A stretch of DNA of 54,634 nucleotides, taken from positions 1 through 54,634 of IMG/VR virus record IMGVR_UViG_3300018080_003388. One strand, given 5' to 3'. The translations under genes were made by a program, and so were the position numbers. Under the pieces are notes generated by a model. It was not told the DNA's origin and did no database searches. It worked only from the letters and a program-made list of their open reading frames with translations. Below, piece by piece: positions 1 through 7,939 of the stretch; the stretch's first letter is position 1, and the number at the start of each line of letters is the position of its first letter. The DNA comes from a virus.

Positions 1-1330
1 TATATAGTTGGTTATAATCCTGATGATGTGTATGAATACTCACTGTCTACACCTTGGTCACTAGATAGTGCTGCCTATACAGGAACAAGCTTTAGCTTGA
101 CCGCACAAACTACCTTTCCACAAGGGATCGCATTCAGCACTGACGGTACTAAGATGTATATGATTACTTATAGTGATGATTCTGTTTATGAATATTCACT
201 ATCTACACCCTGGTCACTGGCTAGTGCTAGTTATACAGGCACAAGCCTTGACATATCCGAACACAATGAAATTCCATACGGAATCGCGTTCAGCACTGAC
301 GGTACTAAGATGTACATGATAGGGACTATGTATGATTCTGTGTATGAATATTCACTATCTACGCCCTGGTCACTGGCTAGTGCTGCGTATACAGGCACAA
401 GATTTATCATGAAAGAACTCGTCGGCGGAACATCGACCCAAGTGGTAGGAATCGCGTTCAGTACCGGCGGTTCTAAGATGTACTCATTTTCGTCTAGCAA
501 TGACAATGACGCAGTTTATGAATACTCACTAACGAATATAAAAGATGATATTTGGTCTTTAGATGTTCCTATTAGCGAAGCATTTTACACGGGCAAGTCC
601 TTTAGCGTGAACTCACACAATTCCGACCCAGAAGGAATCGCGTTCAGCACTGACGGTACTAAGATGTATATAGTTGGTTATAATCCTGATGATGTGTATG
701 AATACTCACTGTCTACACCTTGGTCACTAGATAGTGCTGCCTATACAGGCACAAGCTTTAGCGTGATCGAACAAGCTACCTTTCCACAAGGGATCGCATT
801 CAGCACTGACGGTACTAAGATGTACATATCTGACGGTGATAATGATAATGTCTATGAATACTCACTATCTACGCCTTGGTCACTGGCTAGTGCTAGTTAT
901 ACAGGCACAAGCCTTGACATATCCGAACAAGATACCACTCCATCTGGAATCGCGTTCAGCACTGACGGTACTAAGATGTATATAGTTGGTTATAATCCTG
1001 ATGATGTGTATGAATACTCACTGTCTACACCTTGGTCACTGGCTAGTGCTAGTTATACAGGCACAAGCCTTGACATATCCGAACAAGATCCCTTTCCACA
1101 AGGGATCGCATTCAGCACTGACGGTACTAAGATGTATATGGTTGGGTTTGGTAATGATTCTGTGTATGAATATTCACTATCTACGCCCTGGTCACTAGCT
1201 AGTGCTGACTATACAGGCACAAACTTTAGCTTGACCGCACAAACCACCGTTCCACAAGGGATCGCGTTCAGTACTGACGGTACTGAGATGTACATTATAG
1301 AGTCTAGTACTAAAGGTGTGTATCAGTACC
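1..1330 (+). repeat. 156-bp tandem repeats coding for propeller blades
   Basis: The conserved GIAFST-coding segment recurs at about 127, 283, 637, 793, 949, 1105 and 1261, mostly exactly 156 bp apart; one degenerate copy lies between 283 and 637. Whole stretches recur almost verbatim: bases 1-95 match the segment beginning at 667 with one visible difference, and the same block begins again at 979. In-frame gain or loss of 156-bp units by recombination would change blade number without a frameshift. Confidence 0.9.
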
Positions 1331-2193
1331 TTGTACGAATCTATGATAACACATACGAATTAACGGCATATGAAACAAGTGTAATCGAGAATGTTCTAGT
1401 ATCAGGTTCTAGGCTGCATGCTTTAGACAGTGACGGTAATAAGATAAACGAATGTATACTCGGCACTCCTTGGCAAATAAGTTCAGCAACGTGTTCGGGC
1501 ACTAGCTTTGATACGCAGTCTCAGGATACCACACCGGTTGATTTTGTATTCGGTGATAGCGGAAACGCACTTTATGTTCTAGGACAGCAAAACAAGCAAG
1601 TATATCAATATTCGCTAAGTGTTCCTTATTCGGTATCTTCGGCATCTTATACTGGTACATCTGGGTCACTACAAGGTTCTACATTTGCTAGTTTACAAGG
1701 ATTGTTATTTTCTGAAACAGGCAACAAACTGTTTGTTTTAGACAATGCTGCTTCGCAGATTTTCGAGTATGATTTGTCAACACCGTGGAACATCACTAGT
1801 ATTTCATATTCCGGCATTGCAACTTATGCTATTTCTTCTTTGCAAGACTCTTCGCCTGTTGATATAGCATTTACAGATAACGGATCTACGCTCGCGGTAT
1901 TAGGTGCAAGCACTAGGGCGATATACTATTATGTACTATCCACACCTTATGATATTACCACAGCAGCATACAAAAACTCATATAGTATTGCTGATAAGGT
2001 AGATATCCCGGTAAGTATATCATACACAGACGAAGATAATACCAAAATGTACATACATGATGCTGCTACAAAAGCAACGTATCAATATCAAGTAGATCAG
2101 TACACAAATCAAATGGTATTATATGATGTTTTTCAGTACGGATCGGATATTTTAATCACAACTTCAGGAAACCAAGATGTCTATAAAGTATAA
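1..2193 (+). CDS. Repeat-rich beta-propeller tail fibre protein (5' partial)
   Basis: The reading frame is open from base 1, so the true start lies upstream; the visible part is about 730 residues. It consists of a 52-residue repeat with a YEYSLSTPWSL segment, a YTGTS segment and a GIAFSTDGTKMY strand. Eight nearly identical copies are followed by four diverged copies towards the C terminus. This pattern is typical of beta-propeller blades. The position next to other fibre-type genes suggests a host-contacting virion protein. The near-identity of the copies at DNA level implies recent amplification or homogenisation. The exact role and receptor are unknown. A non-virion propeller is possible but less likely here. 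Confidence 0.7.
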   Translation, partial: YIVGYNPDDVYEYSLSTPWSLDSAAYTGTSFSLTAQTTFPQGIAFSTDGTKMYMITYSDDSVYEYSLSTPWSLASASYTGTSLDISEHNEIPYGIAFSTDGTKMYMIGTMYDSVYEYSLSTPWSLASAAYTGTRFIMKELVGGTSTQVVGIAFSTGGSKMYSFSSSNDNDAVYEYSLTNIKDDIWSLDVPISEAFYTGKSFSVNSHNSDPEGIAFSTDGTKMYIVGYNPDDVYEYSLSTPWSLDSAAYTGTSFSVIEQATFPQGIAFSTDGTKMYISDGDNDNVYEYSLSTPWSLASASYTGTSLDISEQDTTPSGIAFSTDGTKMYIVGYNPDDVYEYSLSTPWSLASASYTGTSLDISEQDPFPQGIAFSTDGTKMYMVGFGNDSVYEYSLSTPWSLASADYTGTNFSLTAQTTVPQGIAFSTDGTEMYIIESSTKGVYQYLVRIYDNTYELTAYETSVIENVLVSGSRLHALDSDGNKINECILGTPWQISSATCSGTSFDTQSQDTTPVDFVFGDSGNALYVLGQQNKQVYQYSLSVPYSVSSASYTGTSGSLQGSTFASLQGLLFSETGNKLFVLDNAASQIFEYDLSTPWNITSISYSGIATYAISSLQDSSPVDIAFTDNGSTLAVLGASTRAIYYYVLSTPYDITTAAYKNSYSIADKVDIPVSISYTDEDNTKMYIHDAATKATYQYQVDQYTNQMVLYDVFQYGSDILITTSGNQDVYKV

Positions 2194-2641
2194 AACAAAA
2201 AAAAGTGGGATTATAGATAGACCACAGAAGATAAGAAATACCTTGATAGGTCCTCGTGCAGATATCTCTAAATACGGTTATTATAAAGTTATACCTCCTG
2301 CTGACGCAGCTCCTCAAGGACAAGAGTATGTTGATAGCGGTCTCGGTACATATGATGAAGAAAAAATGGAATACTATCCCGATTGGATACTAGCAGATAT
2401 ACCCAAAGCTATTAAAACGTGGACAGTATTAGAGTTTAAGCGTATTTTTACATCAGAAGAGAGAATTGCTATAAGGCAAGCTGCTAAAACTGATCCTGTA
2501 GTTGAAGATTTTCTAGATATACTAGAAACAACAGCAATATCAGGATCACTGGTATCTTCAAATGATCAAGACCTAATACAAGGTATAGAATATATGAGAG
2601 AAAAAGGACTAATTTCACAGCAAACAGCAGATAAATTCTAG
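2177..2641 (+). CDS. Putative tail-fibre-associated protein
   Basis: This 154-residue protein starts inside the end of the propeller gene (17-bp overlap), with an AGGA ribosome site 7 bases upstream of ATG. The N terminus is basic (KYKTKKSG). The C-terminal half contains FTSEERIAIRQAAKTDP followed by a VVEDFLDIL helix, a pattern I associate with small proteins encoded beside phage fibres. No enzymatic motif is visible. Overlap with the fibre gene suggests coupled translation and a role in fibre assembly or attachment, but that is inference from position. Confidence 0.65.
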   Translation: MSIKYKTKKSGIIDRPQKIRNTLIGPRADISKYGYYKVIPPADAAPQGQEYVDSGLGTYDEEKMEYYPDWILADIPKAIKTWTVLEFKRIFTSEERIAIRQAAKTDPVVEDFLDILETTAISGSLVSSNDQDLIQGIEYMREKGLISQQTADKF

Positions 2642-2656
2642 TTTTGTGAGTAAATG

Positions 2657-2664
2657 TATAAATT
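2657..2664 (+). promoter_or_regulatory. Possible T4-type late promoter (TATAAATT)
   Basis: TATAAATT differs at the last base from the T4 late -10 element TATAAATA and lies 18 bases upstream of the ATG at 2683, which also has a GAGG ribosome site. The next gene looks virion-related, which fits late expression. Confidence 0.45.
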
Positions 2665-2682
2665 ATAAAAGAGGTATAAAAA

Positions 2683-3138
2683 ATGTCAAGTTCTATAGAC
2701 ACGCAGTATATAGATGTACTTTTTCCAGTAGCAGGGCAAGATAATGATAGCCAAGGATTCAGGGATAACTTTTTCCAAATCAAAGAAAATCTAGATCGTG
2801 CTAAAATCGAATTAACACAGCTTAAAAATGTAGATATCACGTCTAGTTTTGTAGATATTGATGTAAGCACAGCTAAGTATTTTGTGAGATCTCTAGCAGG
2901 ATCAGGAGTAGTTAAACTAACAAACTGGCCCAGTGGATATGTTGTCATTAGAGTAGAACTAATAACAGATCAAACAAGAAATATTGTATTCGAAGGCGAT
3001 GCTACCAGTCAGATAAAATCAGATAATTCTACATTAAAGGGAATTTTTTCAGTAAATGGGAGTGGTCATGTCTATGAACTTTGGAGCTATGATGAAGGAC
3101 AGACTATATATGTAACATATTTAAATCAGTTTACTTGA
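2683..3138 (+). CDS. Putative virion structural protein, fibre region
   Basis: A 151-residue protein opening with DVLFPVAGQDNDSQGFRDN, followed by an amphipathic helix (IKENLDRAKIELTQL). This N-terminal signature recurs in fibre or neck-type proteins of marine T4-like phages and probably forms a trimerising attachment segment. The rest is predicted beta-rich (YFVRSLAGSGVVKLTNWPSGYVVIRVEL). It is preceded by a clear GAGG ribosome site and a late-promoter-like element. No receptor-binding motif can be named. Confidence 0.65.
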   Translation: MSSSIDTQYIDVLFPVAGQDNDSQGFRDNFFQIKENLDRAKIELTQLKNVDITSSFVDIDVSTAKYFVRSLAGSGVVKLTNWPSGYVVIRVELITDQTRNIVFEGDATSQIKSDNSTLKGIFSVNGSGHVYELWSYDEGQTIYVTYLNQFT

Positions 3139-3142
3139 TTTT

Positions 3143-3361
3143 ATGTATCCTTTAAATATTGACTTGTCTGTGTTCTCTGATGATGAACTTCGTGAACGCA
3201 TAACACGTTTATCAGATATCTACTGGTCATCTGGCGCAGACGTTAGGCGACAAGTATCTATGATCTTAGATACTTACACATCCGAGCTAGAAAAACGTCT
3301 TAACAAAATCAAACAAAACCAAGGTAATATAGATCTTGACAATCTTGTAAAAGTAAAGTAA
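3143..3361 (+). CDS. Small conserved phage protein
   Basis: A 72-residue, charged, mostly helical protein that begins 4 bases after the previous stop without a strong ribosome site. DELRERITRLSDIYWSSG is followed by a likely helix DVRRQVSMILDTYTSELEKRL. Such small helical proteins are common next to replication genes in T4-like phages. No function can be assigned. Confidence 0.6.
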   Translation: MYPLNIDLSVFSDDELRERITRLSDIYWSSGADVRRQVSMILDTYTSELEKRLNKIKQNQGNIDLDNLVKVK

Positions 3362-3364
3362 CAT
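3336..3364 (+). promoter_or_regulatory. Possible sigma70 promoter
   Basis: TTGACA, 17 bp, TAACAT; the -35 box is perfect and the -10 box matches at four of six positions. It lies within the end of the preceding gene and just upstream of the polymerase III-like gene at 3372, which lacks a clear ribosome site. Confidence 0.4.
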
Positions 3365-3371
3365 AGACTTT

Positions 3372-3878
3372 ATGAAAATTGACAAATATGGAATACCTTG
3401 TTTTGACACTGACGATATTGTAGATATGATGTTGGATGGTGATATTGACGCAATATTCGATGTATTATGCAATGATGAAAAAGACCTGCAACTCTTTAAT
3501 AATATGAACACAGGTAGAACTTTGGCTCCTTATACTGAGCTATCAGTGGATATATCAGAGTTTGATCATGTTCTACAAAACAATATTTTTCTTCCTGAAT
3601 ACTATAAAAATATCAGCGTTTATGATTTCTTGTTAAATAAAACAAAGTGTGAAATACATCTAGATAGATTGAATCAAGAATTTGATGCTTTCGAGCAAAG
3701 AAATCTCATGGGTGTACTAAGATTTTTGATATATTTAGTAGATGTTCTTAGAGAAAATAATATAATATGGGGAGTAGGTAGAGGTTCTAGTGTATCTTCT
3801 TATATATTATTCCTTATAGGGATACATAGGATAGATCCTATAAAACACAATTTGGACTGGAAAGAGTTCCTAAGATAA
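3372..3878 (+). CDS. DNA polymerase III alpha-like fragment protein
   Basis: A 168-residue protein. Its C terminus (residues 134-167) contains GVGRGSSVSSYILFLIG, then IDPIKHNLDWKEFL. This matches the GRGS...IDPL...LLFERFL segment that lies just before the catalytic aspartates in bacterial family C polymerases (DnaE/PolC). The phage protein stops where the catalytic DxD segment would begin, so it cannot polymerise DNA by itself. The N-terminal 130 residues are acidic and not recognisable. It may bind DNA, nucleotide or host replisome parts, or be a decoy. The phage also has its own family B polymerase at 20860. Confidence 0.6.
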   Translation: MKIDKYGIPCFDTDDIVDMMLDGDIDAIFDVLCNDEKDLQLFNNMNTGRTLAPYTELSVDISEFDHVLQNNIFLPEYYKNISVYDFLLNKTKCEIHLDRLNQEFDAFEQRNLMGVLRFLIYLVDVLRENNIIWGVGRGSSVSSYILFLIGIHRIDPIKHNLDWKEFLR

Positions 3879-3902
3879 CCCAGCGTAAACTAGGAGAAAA
3901 TA

Positions 3903-4433
3903 ATGAAAAATAACAAACAAACAGAACACGTGACTATGAGAGGTCGTCGTATAAACATGGATCTTCTGCAGAAAAAGAATGAACTAACTCCTGCAGTAGG
4001 AAATGCTAACATGAATGCCCGGGGTGATCGTATTAAGCCCAACGGAAAGATTGTAGAAACACGTGAAAAGATGCTAAAAAAGTACTATGAAGACAATCCA
4101 AGAACAGTGTCTGATCCTGTGCATTCTAGAAAAACTCAAGTTCAAGATGCTGTGCAAGAACAAGCACCGTCTGAAAAAACTTCTGAAGTAAAAAGCACAG
4201 TAACTGAACCGTCTTCGCAGAAGACCGCAGAGACTTCCAAGGTTACTAGCGATACTAAAACAGCAAGTACTGTTAAACCTGCTAGCGTTCCTGCTACTAA
4301 TGCAGGTAAAGCTGCTGCTGCAGCAGCAAAAAAAGATCCTGCCAAGATTGAAATGGAAGACAAAAATGATGAATGGGTAGAAGACAAGGACGGAAATTTT
4401 GTAAAAAAAGAAGATCTCAAAAAGGTAAAGTAA
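3903..4433 (+). CDS. Low-complexity conserved phage protein
   Basis: 176 residues. The N terminus (MRGRRINMDLLQKKNELTPA, then GNANMNARGDRIKPNGKIV) looks like a conserved ordered segment. From about residue 75 to 150 the sequence is rich in Ser, Thr, Lys, Glu and Ala with a run of alanines, probably disordered. The C terminus is charged (DEWVEDKDGNFVKKEDL). The ribosome site AGGAGA precedes ATG. The stop TAA overlaps the next ATG (TAATG), so it is translationally coupled to the co-chaperonin. Function unknown; a virion or assembly role is possible. Confidence 0.6.
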   Translation: MKNNKQTEHVTMRGRRINMDLLQKKNELTPAVGNANMNARGDRIKPNGKIVETREKMLKKYYEDNPRTVSDPVHSRKTQVQDAVQEQAPSEKTSEVKSTVTEPSSQKTAETSKVTSDTKTASTVKPASVPATNAGKAAAAAAKKDPAKIEMEDKNDEWVEDKDGNFVKKEDLKKVK

Positions 4434-4786
4434 TGTCTTTGAATCTCAACGCAGTTGAAGGTAAAGTTAGAGCAATAGGTGATGGCATACTAGTTACTCA
4501 TATGCATTTTGGGGAACAAGTAACCGCATCCGGACTAATTATTTCTGATGATGATGGAAAAACACGCGGAATTTACCCCAGATGGGGGTGTGTGTATGAC
4601 AAAGGCCCTAGGAACAATGAAGAATATCAAGTAGGTGACTGGGTTCTAGTAGAACACGGGAGATGGACCAGGAGCGTAAGCGTTAAAGATGGAGATTCTG
4701 TTCTAGAATGTCGTATGATTGACAAGGATGCTGTTTTGTTGTATACTGATGAAAAGCCTGAAGATGTTTATATAGGTAATGAGTAA
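4433..4786 (+). CDS. 31: GroES/gp31-like co-chaperonin
   Basis: 117 residues beginning MSLNLNAVEGKVRAIGDGIL. The order of elements matches Cpn10: a first strand (VRAIGDGILV), a mobile loop (residues about 25-45) with TASGLIIS resembling the GGIIL contact motif, a GCVYDKGP turn, VGDWVLVEHGRW, and a final strand ending KDAVLLYTDE. It should cap host GroEL and help fold phage proteins, as T4 gp31 does for the capsid protein. The ATG overlaps the previous stop by one base; an in-frame upstream ATG at 4373 lies inside the previous gene and is not credible. Confidence 0.8.
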   Translation: MSLNLNAVEGKVRAIGDGILVTHMHFGEQVTASGLIISDDDGKTRGIYPRWGCVYDKGPRNNEEYQVGDWVLVEHGRWTRSVSVKDGDSVLECRMIDKDAVLLYTDEKPEDVYIGNE

Positions 4787-4825
4787 TATAAACTAACAAC
4801 TAATGTTAGGTGATTATTAACATTT

Positions 4826-4857
4826 AAGGTTATATCTGTAACAGATATAACCTTTTT
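4826..4857 (+). terminator. Rho-independent terminator after co-chaperonin gene
   Basis: A perfect 12-bp stem (AGGTTATATCTG pairing with CAGATATAACCT), a 3-base loop and a T tract. It separates the co-chaperonin unit from the exonuclease gene. Confidence 0.85.
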
Positions 4858-4887
4858 AAACACAACAAGGCTCACTAGGAGAACAGA

Positions 4888-5436
4888 ATGAAAATCAACG
4901 GCACTATAGACTTGGAAACACTAGATACAAAACCTAGTGCTACTATATTATCGGTGGGATGTGTTAAATTTAATCCGTATGATACACAAAGCGAGCCTTA
5001 TGATGCTCTTTATATTAAAATATCTGTGGATGATCAGAATAAAATCCACAGAACTTATTCAGAAGATACTCTTGCATGGTGGTCCAAGCAAGACAAATCA
5101 ATAATGGAAGAAGCATTCGATCAAAGTCAATCACTGAGTTGCAACCAAGCTGCACAAGTGATATCTAAATGGTGTAATGGTGTGGATATACTATGGGGGC
5201 AAGGGTATGGGTTTGACTTTACTATCTTAGAAGACTTTTTCAAAGCAGTGAATCATCCCTGTCCTTGGAACTTTTGGCAACTTCGTGACAGTAGAACATT
5301 ATTCAAGCTACTAGAACAAGACCCTAGAAAAGAAATGCAGCAAAATCTTCATAATGCACTAGAAGATGCTTATTATCAATCAAAAGCTATTCAAGTAGCC
5401 TGTGAAAAACTAGAAATCACTAAAATTTCTGCTTAG
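4888..5436 (+). CDS. dexA: DexA-like 3'-5' exonuclease
   Basis: 182 residues of the DnaQ-like exonuclease superfamily, closest in layout to T4 DexA. Exo I is DLET (Asp8, Glu10) within IDLETLDTKPSATILSVG. Exo II lies around GQGYGFDFTILEDFF (about residues 105-120), and exo III is HNALEDAYYQ (about 157-166). T4 DexA is slightly longer (about 227 residues). It probably degrades single-stranded DNA or RNA ends during replication or host DNA recycling. The ribosome site AGGAGA precedes ATG, and the gene follows a terminator, so it begins a new unit even though no convincing promoter is seen. Confidence 0.8.
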   Translation: MKINGTIDLETLDTKPSATILSVGCVKFNPYDTQSEPYDALYIKISVDDQNKIHRTYSEDTLAWWSKQDKSIMEEAFDQSQSLSCNQAAQVISKWCNGVDILWGQGYGFDFTILEDFFKAVNHPCPWNFWQLRDSRTLFKLLEQDPRKEMQQNLHNALEDAYYQSKAIQVACEKLEITKISA

Positions 5437-5474
5437 ATTATCAATCATAACCAAAATTAGTCAGGAGCCGTCCA

Positions 5475-6401
5475 GTGAAACAATTGTGGACAGAAAAATA
5501 TCGACCTAAAAAAGTTGATGAGTATGTATTTCGTGACGATGCACAAAAGAAACAAGTTATTCAGTGGATAGAAGAACGAACTATTCCTCACGTTTTGCTT
5601 AGTGGGAACGCAGGGACGGGTAAAACAACACTTGCCAAAGTCTTGATCAATGAACTTGAAGTAAACGAACTAGATTTTCTAGAAATAAACGCCAGTAGAA
5701 CTAATTCAGTTGATGATGTTCGTGATAGAATTGTTAATTTTGTACAAATGATACCATTTGGTAAGTTCAAGGTCGTACTTTTAGATGAGTGCGATTATTT
5801 ATCCTTGAATGGACAGGCTGCACTCAGAGGAGTCATGGAAGAGTATCATGATACTGCTCGTTTTATACTTACTTGTAACTATCCTAATAAAATAATACCA
5901 GCACTGCATTCTAGGTGTCAGGGATTTCATATCAATAAAATAGATTCAGTGGAATATACTGCTCGTGTAGCTCAGATATTGATAAATGAGCAAGTAAATT
6001 TTGACCTTGAAGTGTTGGATACTTATGTTAAAGTAGCTTACCCAGATCTTAGAAAATGCATAAACTTGCTTCAGCAAAATACTAATAAAAATACTCTTCT
6101 TATTCCGGATTCAGGAGATAAGAGCGAAAAAGACTGGCGCATTGACATGGTTGAACTATTTAAGTCAGGCAAGATCCATGATGCTAGAAAGCTTGTGTGT
6201 GAAAATGCTAGAAACGAAGAAATTGAAGAAATATATAGATGGTTGTATACTAATCATGAGTTGTTTGGCTACGATGATAATTCACGAGATCAAGCAATAC
6301 TATTGATTGCACAAGGTCTAGAAAAACATGCGCTAGTTGCAGACGCAGAAATAAATTTATCTGCTACACTTATAAGACTAGCTAGAAACTTGGAAAAATA
6401 A
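5475..6401 (+). CDS. 44: Sliding clamp loader subunit gp44 (AAA+ ATPase)
   Basis: 308 residues, close to T4 gp44. Residues 6-20 (TEKYRPKKVDEYVF) are the clamp-loader opening. Walker A is GNAGTGKT (44-51), Walker B is DECD (104-107), and the arginine-finger motif SRC is at 146-148. The C-terminal third is a helical collar domain. It opens and loads the gp45 clamp encoded at 23598 for the gp43 polymerase. Its usual partner gp62 is not recognised nearby. The start is GTG with AGGAG eight bases upstream. Confidence 0.93.
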   Translation: MKQLWTEKYRPKKVDEYVFRDDAQKKQVIQWIEERTIPHVLLSGNAGTGKTTLAKVLINELEVNELDFLEINASRTNSVDDVRDRIVNFVQMIPFGKFKVVLLDECDYLSLNGQAALRGVMEEYHDTARFILTCNYPNKIIPALHSRCQGFHINKIDSVEYTARVAQILINEQVNFDLEVLDTYVKVAYPDLRKCINLLQQNTNKNTLLIPDSGDKSEKDWRIDMVELFKSGKIHDARKLVCENARNEEIEEIYRWLYTNHELFGYDDNSRDQAILLIAQGLEKHALVADAEINLSATLIRLARNLEK

Positions 6402-6410
6402 AGGTGATAA

Positions 6411-6464
6411 ATGAATAATAACGATACAAAGCATGAGATGATCTATGACACATGTAGTTACTGA
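6411..6464 (+). CDS. Possible 17-residue leader peptide upstream of ferredoxin
   Basis: An ATG with a good AGGTG ribosome site 5 bases upstream opens a 17-codon frame ending in TGA at 6464, 20 bases inside the ferredoxin gene. The ferredoxin ATG itself has only a weak site, so translation of this short frame could deliver ribosomes to it. Whether the peptide has any role is unknown. Confidence 0.35.
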   Translation: MNNNDTKHEMIYDTCSY

Positions 6465-6792
6465 TAATTGCATTCGTTGTAAGCATATGGAATGTGTTAC
6501 AGTTTGCCCAGTTGATTGTTTTCATGAAGGTGAGAATATGTTGGTAATAGATCCGGATGAATGCATTGACTGTGGTGTTTGTGTTCCTGAGTGTCCTTAT
6601 GACGCTATATTTCCACATAGCTCACTAGATGAAGATGAATACCAGAAATGGCTGCAAATAAATAAAAAATACAGCAGTATATGGCCAGTCATTGATCAAG
6701 TTATAGAGCACAGAAAACCTCAAGACTCAGATGTTTGGGACGGTGTGGAAAACAAATATGAAAAATTCTTTTCAAATAAACCAGGAGAATGA
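6445..6792 (+). CDS. 7Fe ferredoxin (3Fe-4S/4Fe-4S), FdxA family
   Basis: 115 residues. Nine cysteines at 9, 12, 17, 21, 25, 40, 43, 46 and 50 follow the spacing of Azotobacter ferredoxin I shifted by one. By that family, Cys9, 17 and 50 bind the 3Fe-4S cluster and Cys21, 40, 43 and 46 bind the 4Fe-4S cluster. [17 protein letters not shown] and DPDECIDC are almost textbook. The C-terminal tail (WPVID...WDGV..K) is also the family tail. It is a low-potential electron carrier in the cytosol. The next gene starts 5 bases downstream of the stop and its ribosome site lies inside this gene, so the two are probably cotranslated. A host-derived auxiliary metabolic gene is likely. Confidence 0.9.
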   Translation: MTHVVTDNCIRCKHMECVTVCPVDCFHEGENMLVIDPDECIDCGVCVPECPYDAIFPHSSLDEDEYQKWLQINKKYSSIWPVIDQVIEHRKPQDSDVWDGVENKYEKFFSNKPGE

Positions 6793-6796
6793 ACCC

Positions 6797-7939
6797 GTGA
6801 AAAATCCTTTTGAAGATCAAAAAAAGTTCATGTCTGCGTGTGATCAGACAGTAGAATCATTTAATTTAAAGCAGTATGATATGTATACGTCTTTGGTAAC
6901 CGAAGAATATCAAGAGCTAATGAAAGCTATCAGTGATAGAAATCTTGTAGAGCAAGTTGATGCCTTGGTTGATATTCTAGTAGTATCAATGGGTTCCTTG
7001 ATTTCACTAGGAATAAATCCGCAAGAAGTTTGGGACGAAGTTATGTCTACTAATTTTGCCAAGATTGACGATGAAACCGGAAAAGTCAGAAAGCGCGAAG
7101 ACGGTAAAGTTCTAAAGCCTCAAGGGTGGACTCCTCCGGAGATTACACGATTTATAACCATGAACATGGTAAAAGAAGTTATAACACAAGCTCAAGACAA
7201 CACAGATCATGACAAAAAAGATGAACAAGAACCATTCACTGCGCGTTTAGTTAGTTACTCTAATCCTGTTTCAGATTTGGCTGAACAAGGCATCGATGAT
7301 CTACAAGAGCTTGTGGCATTTTGCGCTAGAGTTTCTAACCCCAGCAATCAAATGAACACAGAGACTAGTGAAAGATTGATAAATTACCTTATAAAACACG
7401 CACACTGGAGTCCTTTGGAAATGGTGAATGTTTGCTTGGAAATAGAAACTACCAGAGATATAGCACATCAGATTGTAAGGCATTGGTCATTTAGATTCCA
7501 AGAATTTAGTCAACGATATGCTAATCCTGCTGAACTAGGAAACCAGTTTGTGTTGTGTGAAACCAGACTACAAGATACCAAGAATAGGCAAAATTCTATA
7601 GAAATCAATTCAGATTCCATGAGTCATTTAGCTATACACAATAGATGGTTAGAAGAACAGCAAGACGTTATTTATCGTAGCAAAAAAGCCTATGAGTGGG
7701 CTATAAATGCAGGGATAGCCAAGGAACTAGCTAGAAAAGTATTACCTGAAGGTCTTACAAAGACTAGACTTTACATGAATGGTTCTCTGAGAGGCTGGAT
7801 ACACTATGTAGAGCTAAGAAGTGCAAACGGAACCCAGAAAGAACATATGGAAATAGCAAGATGTTGTGCACAAGCTATTTCAGAAGTGTTTCCTATGATA
7901 GACAACTATGCACATAAAGATGAACATAGTGCGAGCTAA
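6797..7939 (+). CDS. MazG-like pyrophosphohydrolase fused to ThyX
   Basis: 380 residues from the GTG at 6797, which has AGGAG nine bases upstream; longer in-frame starts lie inside the ferredoxin gene. Residues 1-115 form an all-alpha NTP pyrophosphohydrolase (MazG superfamily): metal-binding EEYQE (Glu36, 37, 40) and DALVD (Asp55, 59), then GKVRKREDGKVLKPQGWTPP. Residues 145-370 form flavin-dependent thymidylate synthase: HWSPLEMV, the ThyX signature RHWSFRFQEFSQR (228-240, Trp in place of the usual third-position Arg), and GLTKTRLYMNGSLRGWIHYVELR. A linker of about 30 residues joins them. The first domain could turn dUTP (or another dNTP) into a monophosphate and the second methylates dUMP to dTMP. 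Confidence 0.88.
   Translation: MKNPFEDQKKFMSACDQTVESFNLKQYDMYTSLVTEEYQELMKAISDRNLVEQVDALVDILVVSMGSLISLGINPQEVWDEVMSTNFAKIDDETGKVRKREDGKVLKPQGWTPPEITRFITMNMVKEVITQAQDNTDHDKKDEQEPFTARLVSYSNPVSDLAEQGIDDLQELVAFCARVSNPSNQMNTETSERLINYLIKHAHWSPLEMVNVCLEIETTRDIAHQIVRHWSFRFQEFSQRYANPAELGNQFVLCETRLQDTKNRQNSIEINSDSMSHLAIHNRWLEEQQDVIYRSKKAYEWAINAGIAKELARKVLPEGLTKTRLYMNGSLRGWIHYVELRSANGTQKEHMEIARCCAQAISEVFPMIDNYAHKDEHSAS

Noticed and set aside
2484-2948. 154-codon minus-strand open frame
   Set aside because: It is antisense to two plausible plus-strand genes and has no ribosome site or recognisable protein.
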